From NCBI RefSeq assembly GCF_014653785.1, contig NZ_BNAS01000001.1, forward strand, positions 1,083,448 through 1,147,447: 64,000 nucleotides of DNA, in the 5' to 3' direction. Made by a program: the position numbers and the translations under genes. The stretch's first letter is position 1, and the number at the start of each line of letters is the position of its first letter. Below the pieces are notes generated by a model. It did no database searches, had not been told where the DNA came from, and was given only the letters and a program-made list of their open reading frames with translations. Source of the stretch: Promicromonospora soli. GTDB lineage: Bacteria > Actinomycetota > Actinomycetes > Actinomycetales > Cellulomonadaceae. Below, one piece after another: positions 35,145 through 43,161 of this stretch.

Positions 35145-36743
35145 TCAGCCGGCGGCGCTTCCGAGCACCACCATGGCCGCTGCACGCCCGGGGATACCGC
35201 TCACTCCCCCGCCACGACGCGCGCCTGCGCCCGCGAGCAGGACTCTCGGGTGCTCGGTCTCGACGCCCCAGCGCCCGGCGGCGTCGTCGGACTCGGCGAA
35301 GGGCCAGCTCAGGTCGCGGTGGAAGATGTGGCCGCCCGGCAGCCCGACGTCGCCCTCCAGGTCGACGGGGGTCCGTACCTCGAGGCAGGGCGCACCGTGA
35401 GCGTCGAGCGCCAGCACGTCCTCGATGGGCTCGGCCAGCACGGAGTTCAGGGACGCGAGCGTCGCGCGGAGGGCCCGCTCGCGGGAGCCGTCGGGATCCG
35501 CGCGGAAGAGCCGGGTGGGCATGTGCAGCCCGAACAGCGTGATCGTCTGGGCCTCCGTCCGAGCGAAGGACGGGCCAAGGATCGTCCGGTCGGACAGCGT
35601 GTGGCAGTAGATCTCGCTCGGCGGCAGGTCGGGGATGCGCCCGGCGGCGGCCTGCGCGTGCGCGTCCTGGAGCTGGGTCAGGGACTCGTTGACGTGCAGG
35701 GTCCCGCTGAACGCGGCGACCGGGTCGACGTCGTCGCGCAGCCGGGGCAGGCGCGTCAGCAGCATGTTGACCTTGAGCTGGGCGCCCTCGGGGTACGACG
35801 CCGGAGCCTCGCCGCCCGGGCGCGCGGCGTCGTCCCCGCCCAGCAGCCGCTCCAGCTCGGCCGGGGCGCACCCCGCTAGCAGGTGCCCGGCGGTCACGCC
35901 CCGGGTGCGTCCGGCCGCGTCGGTCCACGCGACCTCCACGCCCGAGGCGCCCGGGTCCACCGAGGTGACGGTCGCGGAGGTGACGATCGATGCGCCGGCG
36001 GCCACCGCGGCGTCGTGCAGGGCGCCCGAGACCGCCCCCATGCCGCCCACGGGCACGTCCCAGTCGCCGGTCCCGTTGCCGATCACGTGGTAGAGGAAGC
36101 AGCGGTTCTGGCGCAGGGACGGCTCGTCGACGTCGGCGAACGTGCCGATGAGGCCGTCAGTGGCGGCGACGCCGCGCACCACGTCGTCCGCGAAGGTGCG
36201 GCGCAGCACCTCGCCGAGGGGTTCCTCGAAGAGCGAGCGCCAGGCCACCTCGCCCACTGCGCCGATCACGAGGTCCCGGACCGCGGAACGCGGGAGCAGG
36301 GGTTCCGTGAGCGTGGGCGCGAGGCGACGGGCCACCTCGGCGGTCATCGCGTAGAAGCGGCCCCAGGCCTCGAAGTCGGCCTCGGAACCGGTGAGGCGGC
36401 GGAACGAGGCACGCGTGGCGGCGTCGTCCTGGGTGTCGACGAGTAGCCCGCCGTCGGCCACCGGTGTGTACGAGGAATAGCGGCGGCGCTTCAGCGTGAT
36501 GGGCAGCCGGAGCTCCTCGACGACCTGGCGCGGCATGAGCGAGACGAGGTACGAGTAGCGCGACAGCCGCGCGTCGACGCCGGCGAAGGGCCGGGCCGAT
36601 ACGGCGGCGCCGCCGACGTGGTCCGCACGCTCCAGGACGAGGACCGAGCGGCCGCCGCGGGCCGCGTAGGCCGCCGCAGTGAGGCCGTTGTGACCGGCGC
36701 CCACGATGACGACGTCGTACCGGGCGCGCATGGAATCGGGCAT
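35145..36743 (-). CDS. FAD-dependent oxidoreductase, phytoene-desaturase / PYROXD2-like
   Basis: A roughly 532 aa flavoprotein. It begins with the dinucleotide-binding motif YDVVIVGAGHNGLTAAAYAA and the second Glu/Arg segment VLVLERADHVGGAAVS. It ends with a C-terminal FAD motif including LLAGAGARRGGGVSGIPGRAA. This combination fits the CrtI-related family that includes PYROXD2, rather than a true carotenoid desaturase, and no other carotenoid genes are nearby. Three in-frame ATGs lie at 36752, 36743 and 36731; none has a strong ribosome site. The substrate is unknown. Confidence 0.85.
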   Translation of the reverse strand: MPDSMRARYDVVIVGAGHNGLTAAAYAARGGRSVLVLERADHVGGAAVSARPFAGVDARLSRYSYLVSLMPRQVVEELRLPITLKRRRYSSYTPVADGGLLVDTQDDAATRASFRRLTGSEADFEAWGRFYAMTAEVARRLAPTLTEPLLPRSAVRDLVIGAVGEVAWRSLFEEPLGEVLRRTFADDVVRGVAATDGLIGTFADVDEPSLRQNRCFLYHVIGNGTGDWDVPVGGMGAVSGALHDAAVAAGASIVTSATVTSVDPGASGVEVAWTDAAGRTRGVTAGHLLAGCAPAELERLLGGDDAARPGGEAPASYPEGAQLKVNMLLTRLPRLRDDVDPVAAFSGTLHVNESLTQLQDAHAQAAAGRIPDLPPSEIYCHTLSDRTILGPSFARTEAQTITLFGLHMPTRLFRADPDGSRERALRATLASLNSVLAEPIEDVLALDAHGAPCLEVRTPVDLEGDVGLPGGHIFHRDLSWPFAESDDAAGRWGVETEHPRVLLAGAGARRGGGVSGIPGRAAAMVVLGSAAG

Positions 36744-36877
36744 GCAGGCCATCGTCGCACGGGGAACTCATTGCCAAGAACGTTCCATCACAGGACGCTA
36801 TGTGACCTAATCGTGACAATCGAGCGGGAGGCGGGTACGGTCAGTCTCGCCTCTCCAGCAACGGGGAGGTCCAGGTC

Positions 36878-37038
36878 CGGACGCCGAGCCCTGTCACCGG
36901 TCCTGAGCAGCTACGTCGTGACAGGGGCGGGGGAACCAAGTAAGCGGGCACGTGAGTGTCCTCGGGGTGAAGCCTCTTGTGAGGCCGGGTGAATCGCTCT
37001 CCCCATCCGAACCCGACAGCTCACTTCGTAGGCGTCCG
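36878..37038 (+). ncRNA. c-di-AMP riboswitch (ydaO-yuaA leader)
   Basis: The P1 stem is exact: CGGACGCC at 36878-36885 pairs with GGCGTCCG at 37031-37038. Between them lie conserved strings of the ydaO class: GCGGGGGAACC, GGGGTGAAGCC, GGGTGAATCG, ATCCGAACCCGACAGCTCA and CGTAGGCG. These riboswitches often precede NlpC/P60 and Rpf cell-wall genes in actinobacteria. The gene's GAGGAG ribosome site touches the 3' side of P1, so control could act on translation start; I see no obvious terminator within the leader. Confidence 0.92.
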
Positions 37039-37050
37039 AGGAGATCACTG

Positions 37051-37968
37051 GTGACCGTACTCACCGACCGCACCCAGGACTGGTCGGACGACCAAGCCAA
37101 CCGCCCCAGCTACCGGGGCCGGCACCGCGCCGAAGGCCCCGCACTCACCCCCTTCACCGCTCTGACCCAGACCGCCGCCGAGAATGCCGCCCGTACCGGC
37201 GCCATCGCGGTCGTCACGTCCGGCATGCTCGCGTCGGTCTTCGCGCAGACTGCCCACACCGCGCCCGCAGAGACGCAGAACCACACCACGCTCGCCAACG
37301 CCACGCCGGTCAGCAACACGATCGACAACACGACGACCCGTGCCGGTCTTGCCGAGAAGCTCGTGACCAAGGTCAAGGTCACGCAGAATGCCGACTTCTG
37401 GGCGGAGCGCGGGCGAGTGTCCGTAACCCCGTACGCCGAGACCGAGGCCGGCATCGCCGAGGCCGAGGCGAAGGCTGAGGCCGAGGCGCGTGCCAAGGCC
37501 GAGGCTGAGGCCCAGGCGGAGGCGGAGGCCGCGGCTGCTGCCGAGGCAGCCGCCGCTGCGGAAGCGGCGGCGGAAGCAGAGGCCGCCGCCGAGGCGGAGG
37601 CCGCCGTAGCCGTTGAAGCCTCCACGGACCTCGGCCAGCAGGCGGTCAACCTGGCCCTCGAGTACGTGGGCGTCCCCTACACGTGGGGCGGCTCCTCGCC
37701 GAGCGAGGGCTTCGACTGCTCCGGCCTGATCAGCTACGTCTACGCCCAGCTGGGGATCGACCTCCCCCACAGCTCCAGCGAGATGTTGAACTCCGGATAC
37801 CAGGTCTCCGCCGCCAACGCCCAGCCGGGCGACATCGTGTGGACCTCGGGCCACGTATCGCTCTACGCGGGCAACGGCATGGTCGTGGAGGCCCAGCAGG
37901 AGGGCGTCCCCGTCCAGTACACCGAGATGTGGCAGGACAACCCGGTGTACATCCGTGTGACCGGCTGA
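37051..37968 (+). CDS. NlpC/P60 family peptidoglycan endopeptidase
   Basis: A 305 aa exported cell-wall hydrolase. The first part is a long N-terminus with a hydrophobic segment (AIAVVTSGMLASVFAQTAH) serving as signal or anchor. Then comes a Glu/Ala-rich coiled stretch at about 130-190. The C-terminal NlpC/P60 domain at about 198-305 carries the catalytic Cys in GFDCSGL and His in SGHVSLYAG. It should cleave stem peptides of peptidoglycan. GTG 37051 follows GAGGAG. The c-di-AMP riboswitch lies directly upstream, tying its expression to c-di-AMP level. Confidence 0.92.
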   Translation: MTVLTDRTQDWSDDQANRPSYRGRHRAEGPALTPFTALTQTAAENAARTGAIAVVTSGMLASVFAQTAHTAPAETQNHTTLANATPVSNTIDNTTTRAGLAEKLVTKVKVTQNADFWAERGRVSVTPYAETEAGIAEAEAKAEAEARAKAEAEAQAEAEAAAAAEAAAAAEAAAEAEAAAEAEAAVAVEASTDLGQQAVNLALEYVGVPYTWGGSSPSEGFDCSGLISYVYAQLGIDLPHSSSEMLNSGYQVSAANAQPGDIVWTSGHVSLYAGNGMVVEAQQEGVPVQYTEMWQDNPVYIRVTG

Positions 37969-37982
37969 CCCTTCCGGTATTG

Positions 37983-38050
37983 CGAAGCAGAGCGCCCGTC
38001 CGGCCCGTTCCCGAGGATCCCTCGAGCAGGCTGACGGGCGCTCTGCTTCG
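37983..38050. terminator. Terminator after NlpC/P60 gene
   Basis: Perfect 18 bp arms (CGAAGCAGAGCGCCCGTC and complement) enclose a 32-base loop that can itself pair through CGAGG/CCTCG. It starts 15 bp after the stop and is followed by TTGT, so it is a weakly U-rich terminator. Confidence 0.75.
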
Positions 38051-38082
38051 TTGTACAGGTCGAGTCCGGTAACGTCCCCGGC

Positions 38083-39060
38083 GTGAAGATCCTCGCACCG
38101 GACGTGCCGTTCGACCTCGACTTCCCGTCCCTGCTGCCCGACGGCGGAGCCTCCTTCGCGCCCGGTGGCACCGACACCGTCGCCACCTACGCGATGGGCG
38201 AGCCGGTGCCCGAGGAGCACACCGACGCCGAGGTGCTGATCACCTGGTCCAACCCGCCCAAGGTGCTCGCCGACGCCGCCCGCCGGCTGACGCGGCTGCG
38301 CTGGATACAGACCCTCTCGGCCGGGCCGGACCTGGTGCTGCGCGCGGGATTCGCGCCCGACGTCGTCATCGCCTCAGGCCAGTCACTGCACGACGACACC
38401 GTGACCGAGCACACCCTTGCCCTGATCCTCGCGTCGGTCCGCCGGATCGACGCGTCCCTGGCCGCGCAGCGGGAGCACCGCTGGGCCAAGGAGATCGCGT
38501 TCGCCCAGGCGGATCCGGTCACGGACCGCGAGTACACGCTCGACGGCGCACGCGTGACGATCTGGGGTTTCGGCTCGATCGCCCTGCGGCTCGCTCCGCT
38601 CCTGACCGCGCTCGGCGCCGAGGTGACCGGCGTCGCCTCGCGCGCCGGCGAACGTTCCGGCTATCCCGTGGTGGGACCCGACGGCCTGGACGCGCTGCTG
38701 GCCGAGACCGACCTGCTCGTCTCGCTGCTGCCGGCCATCCCCGCCACTCAGCACATTCTCGACGCTCGCCTGCTGAGCCTGCTGCCGCCGACCGCGCGGT
38801 TCGTCAACGTCGGCCGGGGTGCGACGGTCGACGAGGCTGCCCTGGTGGACGCCCTGCGTTCCGGGCGGCTCGCCGGCGCGGCGCTCGACGTCATGGAGAC
38901 CGAGCCGCTGCCCGAGGCCTCGCCGCTGTGGGACGTGCCGAACCTGATTCTCACGCCGCACGTCGCCGGCGGGCGCCCGCGCCGCGCGGCGCGATTCGTG
39001 GCCGACCAGCTCACGGCATGGCGCCAGGGCGGCGACCTCCGCAACGTCGTCGCCAGGTAG
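38083..39060 (+). CDS. D-2-hydroxyacid dehydrogenase (phosphoglycerate dehydrogenase-like)
   Basis: A 325 aa NAD(P)-dependent enzyme of the D-2-hydroxyacid dehydrogenase family. The Rossmann motif is IWGFGSIALRLAPLL, which departs from the strict GxGxxG pattern. The catalytic Arg lies in NVGRGATVDEAAL, Glu in DVMETEPLP and His in LTPHVAGG, giving the expected R-E-H set. The substrate is not determined by the motifs; serA-type, glyoxylate reductase-type and others are possible. Start at GTG 38083. It is convergent with mutM, 17 bp away. Confidence 0.87.
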   Translation: MKILAPDVPFDLDFPSLLPDGGASFAPGGTDTVATYAMGEPVPEEHTDAEVLITWSNPPKVLADAARRLTRLRWIQTLSAGPDLVLRAGFAPDVVIASGQSLHDDTVTEHTLALILASVRRIDASLAAQREHRWAKEIAFAQADPVTDREYTLDGARVTIWGFGSIALRLAPLLTALGAEVTGVASRAGERSGYPVVGPDGLDALLAETDLLVSLLPAIPATQHILDARLLSLLPPTARFVNVGRGATVDEAALVDALRSGRLAGAALDVMETEPLPEASPLWDVPNLILTPHVAGGRPRRAARFVADQLTAWRQGGDLRNVVAR

Positions 39061-39077
39061 TACCTGGTTGTGGGCAA

Positions 39078-40214
39078 CTAACGCTTCGGGGCGCGGGGGG
39101 CGGGCTGGCAGATCGGGCAGCTGAACGACGACCGGTTCATGAACGCGTCGCGGCGCACCGGCGTGCCGCAGCGCCGACAGGCCTCGTTCTCGCGCCCGTA
39201 CACGGCGAGCGACCGGTCGAAGTACCCCGACTGGCCGTTCACGTTGACGTACAGCTCGTCGAAGCTCGTGCCGCCCTGGGCCAGGGCCTCCCGCATGACC
39301 TCGGCCGCCGAGTCCAGTACCCGGCGCACGTCCGAGGCCTTGAGCTTGTCGGTCGCCCGGGCCCAGTGCACCTGCGCCCGCCACAGCGCCTCGTCGGCAT
39401 AGATGTTGCCCACGCCCGACACGACGGTCTGGTCCAGCAAGGCCCGCTTGACCTGGGTCCGACGTCGGCGGACCCGCCGCACGAGGTCGTCCAGGTCGAG
39501 ACTCGGGTCGAGCAGGTCGCGGGCGATGTGCGCCACCGGCTCGGGCAGCACGGGCAGGTCCGAGCCGTGCCCGGCGGGAATGCTCGACGCCGCGTCGGCC
39601 GGCGTCGGAATGCCCGCCGACGCCGGGGCGCCCAGCGCCCGAGCCTCGCTCCCCCGGGACGGACCGCCGTCGGCGGGCACCAGGTCCTGGACGCTGAGGT
39701 GCCCGAACGTGCGCTGGTCCACGAAGTCGAGGTACCGCGCCCCGGACGGCGCATCGGCCAGGTGCAGACGAACGCGCAGGTGAGGGTGCCGCCAGTCGTC
39801 CGCGGCCGTGCCCGGACCCGGCTGTGCGCCCGGCTCGAGCACCGCACTCGGCCCTGGCCCCAGCTCCCCGCTCACGACCGCGCCGCGCACGAGCAGCTGC
39901 CCCGACATCCCCAGGTGCGCCAGGAGCGCGGCGGCCGGGCGGGTCTCGACAGGCTCGACCACCGCGGCTGGTTCGACCGCCGGGGCGGGCTCGACCGCCG
40001 GGGCGGGCTCCGCGAGCGGTAGCCAGAGGAACTTGCCGCGGCGCACCGCGGCGGTCAGACGCCGGCCGGTGAGCTGGTCGCGGAACGAGTCCGGGCCGCC
40101 GTCGTGCCGTCGGACGCTGTACTCGCGGAACACCTCGACGTCGCGCACCACCGCACCGACGACCAGACGGTCGAGACCGTCCCGGACAGTCTCGACCTCG
40201 GGAAGCTCAGGCAC
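39078..40214 (-). CDS. mutM: Formamidopyrimidine-DNA glycosylase with insertions
   Basis: A 378 aa DNA repair enzyme that removes oxidised purines such as 8-oxoguanine. The catalytic Pro at position 2 and Glu at 3 lie in [29 protein letters not shown] and the C-terminal zinc finger [23 protein letters not shown] complete the family pattern. It is about 90 residues longer than the usual 280-290 because of low-complexity insertions at about 69-93, 114-140 and 180-222. GTG 40214 is fixed by the catalytic N-terminus; it overlaps the rnc stop by 8 bp. Confidence 0.93.
   Translation of the reverse strand: MPELPEVETVRDGLDRLVVGAVVRDVEVFREYSVRRHDGGPDSFRDQLTGRRLTAAVRRGKFLWLPLAEPAPAVEPAPAVEPAAVVEPVETRPAAALLAHLGMSGQLLVRGAVVSGELGPGPSAVLEPGAQPGPGTAADDWRHPHLRVRLHLADAPSGARYLDFVDQRTFGHLSVQDLVPADGGPSRGSEARALGAPASAGIPTPADAASSIPAGHGSDLPVLPEPVAHIARDLLDPSLDLDDLVRRVRRRRTQVKRALLDQTVVSGVGNIYADEALWRAQVHWARATDKLKASDVRRVLDSAAEVMREALAQGGTSFDELYVNVNGQSGYFDRSLAVYGRENEACRRCGTPVRRDAFMNRSSFSCPICQPAPRAPKR
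39942..39964. repeat. VVEPVET-type repeat unit inside mutM
   Basis: GGTCTCGACAGGCTCGACC (with ACCG following), read on the gene strand, encodes VVEPVET. From memory this resembles a short sequence dispersed in many Micrococcales genomes, in and between genes. It lies next to degenerate CGACCGCCGGGGCGGGCT units that form the insertion at residues about 69-93 of MutM. Whether it is a dispersed repeat in this genome needs the rest of the genome. Confidence 0.45.
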
Positions 40215-41004
40215 CGGAGGCCGGGGCCCTGCTCCCGGAGGCGGCACCCGCGCTGCCCGTCCCGGCCTGGCCTGCGTCCCCGGGCTTGGGCAGCGGGAAC
40301 CTCTCCAGCAGGGTCCGGTAGGTCTCCTCCGCGGCGCCCTGCTCGGCGTGCTTCTTCGCACTGCCGGAGCCGGAACCGTAGGTGACGCCGTCGATCACGA
40401 CGGTCGAGTGGAAGATCCGCGCGTGCTCCGGCCCCTCGAACGTGGCGATGTAGTCGGGCGAGCCCAGACCGCGCTCGGCGGCGGCCTCCTGCAGCGACGT
40501 CTTCCAGTCGAGCCCGGCACCCAGGCTGGCCGCGACGTCGAGCGTCGAGTCCACCAGCCGGTGCACCAGCTCGCGCGACGTCTCCAGCCCGTGCGAGAGG
40601 TAGGTCGCGCCGATCAGGGCCTCGACCGTGTCCGACAGGATCGAGTCCTTCTCGAAGCCGCGCGTGCGGATCTCGCCCTTGCCGAGCAGCACGTACTTGC
40701 CCAGACCGAGGGTGCGCGCGATCGCGGCGAGCGCACGCTGCGACACCGTGGCCGCGCGCATGCGCGCCAGGTCGCCCTCGGACTGGTCCGGGTGACGCCG
40801 GTACAGCGCCTCGGTCACCACCAGCCCCAGCACGGTGTCGCCCAGGAACTCCAGGCGCTCGTTCGTGGGGATGCCCCCAGCCTCGTGCGCGAACGACCGA
40901 TGGGTCAGTGCCAGCACAAGAAGCTCGGGGTCCAGATGGACCCCGAGCTTCTCGAGCAGCGCGGTAGGTTCCGGCCTTGCCGGCGACGTCCCGCCCTTGG
41001 CCAC
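40207..41004 (-). CDS. rnc: Ribonuclease III
   Basis: A 265 aa double-strand-specific endoribonuclease for rRNA and mRNA processing. The signature [16 protein letters not shown] is present, with [15 protein letters not shown] as the second catalytic block. A dsRNA-binding domain (about 165-240) has [14 protein letters not shown] and [15 protein letters not shown]. The Ala/Gly/Pro tail is low complexity. GTG 41004 lies just after the rpmF stop. It is in the yceD-rpmF-rnc-mutM order typical of actinobacteria. Confidence 0.97.
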   Translation of the reverse strand: MAKGGTSPARPEPTALLEKLGVHLDPELLVLALTHRSFAHEAGGIPTNERLEFLGDTVLGLVVTEALYRRHPDQSEGDLARMRAATVSQRALAAIARTLGLGKYVLLGKGEIRTRGFEKDSILSDTVEALIGATYLSHGLETSRELVHRLVDSTLDVAASLGAGLDWKTSLQEAAAERGLGSPDYIATFEGPEHARIFHSTVVIDGVTYGSGSGSAKKHAEQGAAEETYRTLLERFPLPKPGDAGQAGTGSAGAASGSRAPASGA

Positions 41005-41005
41005 G

Positions 41006-41200
41006 TCAGCCCGCGTGAACGGTCTTCAGGGCGTCGCGGTACGTACGACCCTTGTAGGTGCCGCACGTCGGGCACGCCGTGTGCGGCAGCTTGTTGCCCT
41101 GGCACGACGGGCAAGTGGTGAGGGTCGCTGCGGTGGTCTTCCACTGCGAGCGACGCGCACGGGTGTTGCTGCGCGACATCTTGCGCTTCGGAACAGCCAC
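41006..41200 (-). CDS. rpmF: Large ribosomal subunit protein bL32
   Basis: A 64 aa basic ribosomal protein beginning MAVPKRKMSRSNTRARRSQW. Two CxxC pairs (CPSC and CPTC) form the zinc-binding version of bL32, so this paralogue is the Zn-containing type. It lies 2 bp after yceD and 1 bp before rnc, so the three are coupled. Confidence 0.98.
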   Translation of the reverse strand: MAVPKRKMSRSNTRARRSQWKTTAATLTTCPSCQGNKLPHTACPTCGTYKGRTYRDALKTVHAG

Positions 41201-41202
41201 GG

Positions 41203-41796
41203 CTAGCTCTCTTTCGTCTCGTCCGACACGCTCGTAGATTCGAGCATGCTCTGTAGCGCCGACCAGCGAGGGTCGACTACGTCATGGTGATGACCGGGGT
41301 CGTCAGCCAGGCGCGCTCCGCACTCGGAGCACAGGCCCGGGCAGTCCTCCCGGCACAGCGGTTGAAATGGTAGTGCAGTCACGACCGAATCCCGAAGCGG
41401 AGGCTCCAGGTCAGCCATGTCGTCGTCGAGGACCGACTCCTCGTCCTCCACCTCGTCGTCCCCCGCCTCGGCCGACGCGGCGGCCTTCTCGGGGTAGGCG
41501 AACAGCTCCATGATGTCGACCGTGATCTCGTGGGAGATGTCGTCGAGGCAGCGGCTGCACTCGCCCTTGACCGTGCCGCGGACCGTGCCGGAGACCAGCA
41601 CGCCCTCCATCACCGACTCGAGCCGCAGATCCAGCTCGAGGTCAGAGCCTTCCGGGATACCGATCACGGCGGTGCCGAGGTCCGACGGCGCTTGCACGGT
41701 CAGGCTGTGCGTACGCATCGATCCGGCACGCCGAGAGAGCTCGTGCGTGTCGAGCACGAGCGGCGAGTTCGGTTCGCGGGAAATAGCAGACTCCAT
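41203..41796 (-). CDS. YceD / DUF177 family protein
   Basis: A 197 aa protein of the YceD family, linked with rpmF and 23S rRNA processing or ribosome assembly. It has an N-terminal beta-rich part (GSMRTHSLTVQAPSDLG), GECSRCLDDI in the middle and the C-terminal CREDCPGLCSECG, giving enough Cys for a metal site. An acidic stretch lies at about 105-125. ATG 41796 is chosen, though a GTG at a VLDTHELSRR position is also possible. It is the first gene before rpmF. Confidence 0.9.
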   Translation of the reverse strand: MESAISREPNSPLVLDTHELSRRAGSMRTHSLTVQAPSDLGTAVIGIPEGSDLELDLRLESVMEGVLVSGTVRGTVKGECSRCLDDISHEITVDIMELFAYPEKAAASAEAGDDEVEDEESVLDDDMADLEPPLRDSVVTALPFQPLCREDCPGLCSECGARLADDPGHHHDVVDPRWSALQSMLESTSVSDETKES

Positions 41797-41860
41797 GAGG
41801 GCAGTGTCAGGGCAATGTCCGTGAGGACGATGAAGGAGGGGTGGACCGGCGCATAACGTC

Positions 41861-41875
41861 ACGCCAGGGACCAAA
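41861..41875 (-). promoter_or_regulatory. TTTGGTCCC motif upstream of yceD-rpmF
   Basis: On the minus strand TTTGGTCCCTGGCGT is identical over 15 bases to the string before tRNA-Ala copy 2. It lies about 65 bases before yceD, in the gap after coaD. Its distance to the nearest AT-rich hexamer (TTATGC) is only about 12, so it is not a simple -35 element. This is a candidate shared motif only. Confidence 0.3.
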
Positions 41876-41931
41876 AGCCAATCCTACGACATGGATCGGG
41901 CCTCACGCGCGCCCGTGCGGGGTGACAGGCC

Positions 41932-42444
41932 TCACGAGCCGGTGGGCGGCTGTCCCAGCGCCGACTTCAGTGCGGCCGTGACCCCCGCCGGAACCAGGTC
42001 CTCGACCGGGCCGCCGTGCCGCGCGATGTCCTTCACGAGCGACGACGCGACGTGCGCGTACCGCTGGTCGCCCGGCAGGAAGATCGTCTCGACGCCCGAC
42101 AGGTGCCGGTTCATGAGCGCCATCGGCTGCTCCGCGTCGAAGTCGGCACCCCCGCGCAGGCCCTTCACGACGGCGACCGCACCGACCTCCCGGCAGAAGT
42201 CCACCAGCAGCCCCGGCACGACGGCGACCCGCACCCCGGCCATCGCGGGCTCGTTCTGCGCGGCGGAGAACACGGCGGCGCGGACGAGCTCCGCGCGCGT
42301 CTCCAGGTCCAGGAGGCCCGACTTGCCGGGGTTCTTCGCGACGCCGACAACTACGTCGTCGAACATCGTGGCGGCGCGGCGCACCACGTCGAGGTGGCCG
42401 AGAGTGATGGGGTCGAACGAACCGGGGCAGACGACAGTGGTCAC
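41932..42444 (-). CDS. coaD: Phosphopantetheine adenylyltransferase
   Basis: A 170 aa coenzyme A pathway enzyme that joins 4'-phosphopantetheine and ATP. CPGSFDPITLGHLDV contains the TxGH site. FVKGLRGGADF-like VVKGLRGGADFDAE and the C-terminal YAHVASSLVKDIARHGG with VPAGV are conserved. GTG 42444 overlaps the rsmD stop (GTGA). It sits in the actinobacterial rsmD-coaD pair. Confidence 0.97.
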   Translation of the reverse strand: MTTVVCPGSFDPITLGHLDVVRRAATMFDDVVVGVAKNPGKSGLLDLETRAELVRAAVFSAAQNEPAMAGVRVAVVPGLLVDFCREVGAVAVVKGLRGGADFDAEQPMALMNRHLSGVETIFLPGDQRYAHVASSLVKDIARHGGPVEDLVPAGVTAALKSALGQPPTGS

Positions 42445-43106
42445 GCGCCCACGCTATCCGACGGCCCTGCGTCGGACGGCGCTGCATCGTCCGACGGCTC
42501 CGCGTCCGAGGGTTCGGCGTAGTAGACCGCCGTCTCCCCGTAGTCCTTGCGCGCGAACGGCGCCAGGCCGTCCGGCCAGGCCGGCTCGGGGGTTCGGATC
42601 GAGCGCTCGACCACCACTACCGCGCCGCCGGCCAGGACGCCCGGCGCGGCCAGGTGCGTCAGGACGATCGCCAGCGCGTCCTCGGCGAGGTCGTAGGGCG
42701 GGTCGAGGAAGACGAGGTCCAGCGCCCCGCCGGACGACGCGCCCGGGCGCAGGCCGGTCCCCCGACCCGACGCCGCGCCCGCCAGCGCCGCCGCGAACCG
42801 CTCAGCGGTCTCCGCGACGACGCGCACGCCGGTCAGGCCCAGCCCGGCGACGTTCCGGCGCGCGACGTCGGCCGCCGGGCGTGCGCTGTCCACCAGGGTC
42901 ACCGACGCCGCGCCGCGGCTGGCCGCCTCCAGCCCGAGCGCGCCCGAGCCGGCGTAGAGGTCGAGCACGCGGGCGCCGTCGAGCACGTCGAGGTGCTCCA
43001 GGCGGGAGAAGATCGCCTCGCGGACGCGGTCGCTCGTGGGGCGCGTGCCCTTGGGCGGCACCGCTATGGTGCGGCCGCCGAGAGCGCCCGCAACGATCCT
43101 GGTCAC
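42441..43106 (-). CDS. rsmD: 16S rRNA (guanine(966)-N2)-methyltransferase
   Basis: A 221 aa SAM-dependent methyltransferase that modifies helix 31 of 16S rRNA. It begins MTRIVAGALGGRTIAVPP, as in RsmD, has motif I VLDLYAGSGALGLEAASRGA and the catalytic LDPPYDL at about 130. A Ser/Asp/Ala-rich tail of about 20 residues follows (SDAEPSDDAAPSDAG). It is directly upstream of coaD and overlaps it by 4 bp. Confidence 0.95.
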   Translation of the reverse strand: MTRIVAGALGGRTIAVPPKGTRPTSDRVREAIFSRLEHLDVLDGARVLDLYAGSGALGLEAASRGAASVTLVDSARPAADVARRNVAGLGLTGVRVVAETAERFAAALAGAASGRGTGLRPGASSGGALDLVFLDPPYDLAEDALAIVLTHLAAPGVLAGGAVVVVERSIRTPEPAWPDGLAPFARKDYGETAVYYAEPSDAEPSDDAAPSDAGPSDSVGA

Positions 43107-43161
43107 GCCCGCGAGCCTAACCCGGGCGGGCGGTGCACGGACCAGGCGGCCCCGACCGGAG

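Noticed and set aside
36952..37050. Extended N-terminus of the NlpC/P60 protein
   Set aside because: That open stretch lies inside the c-di-AMP riboswitch. The GTG at 37051 follows a good ribosome site.
37441..37620. Repeated GCCGAGGC-like units in the NlpC/P60 gene
   Set aside because: They encode an Ala/Glu coiled region in frame; spacing is too short and irregular for a CRISPR array.
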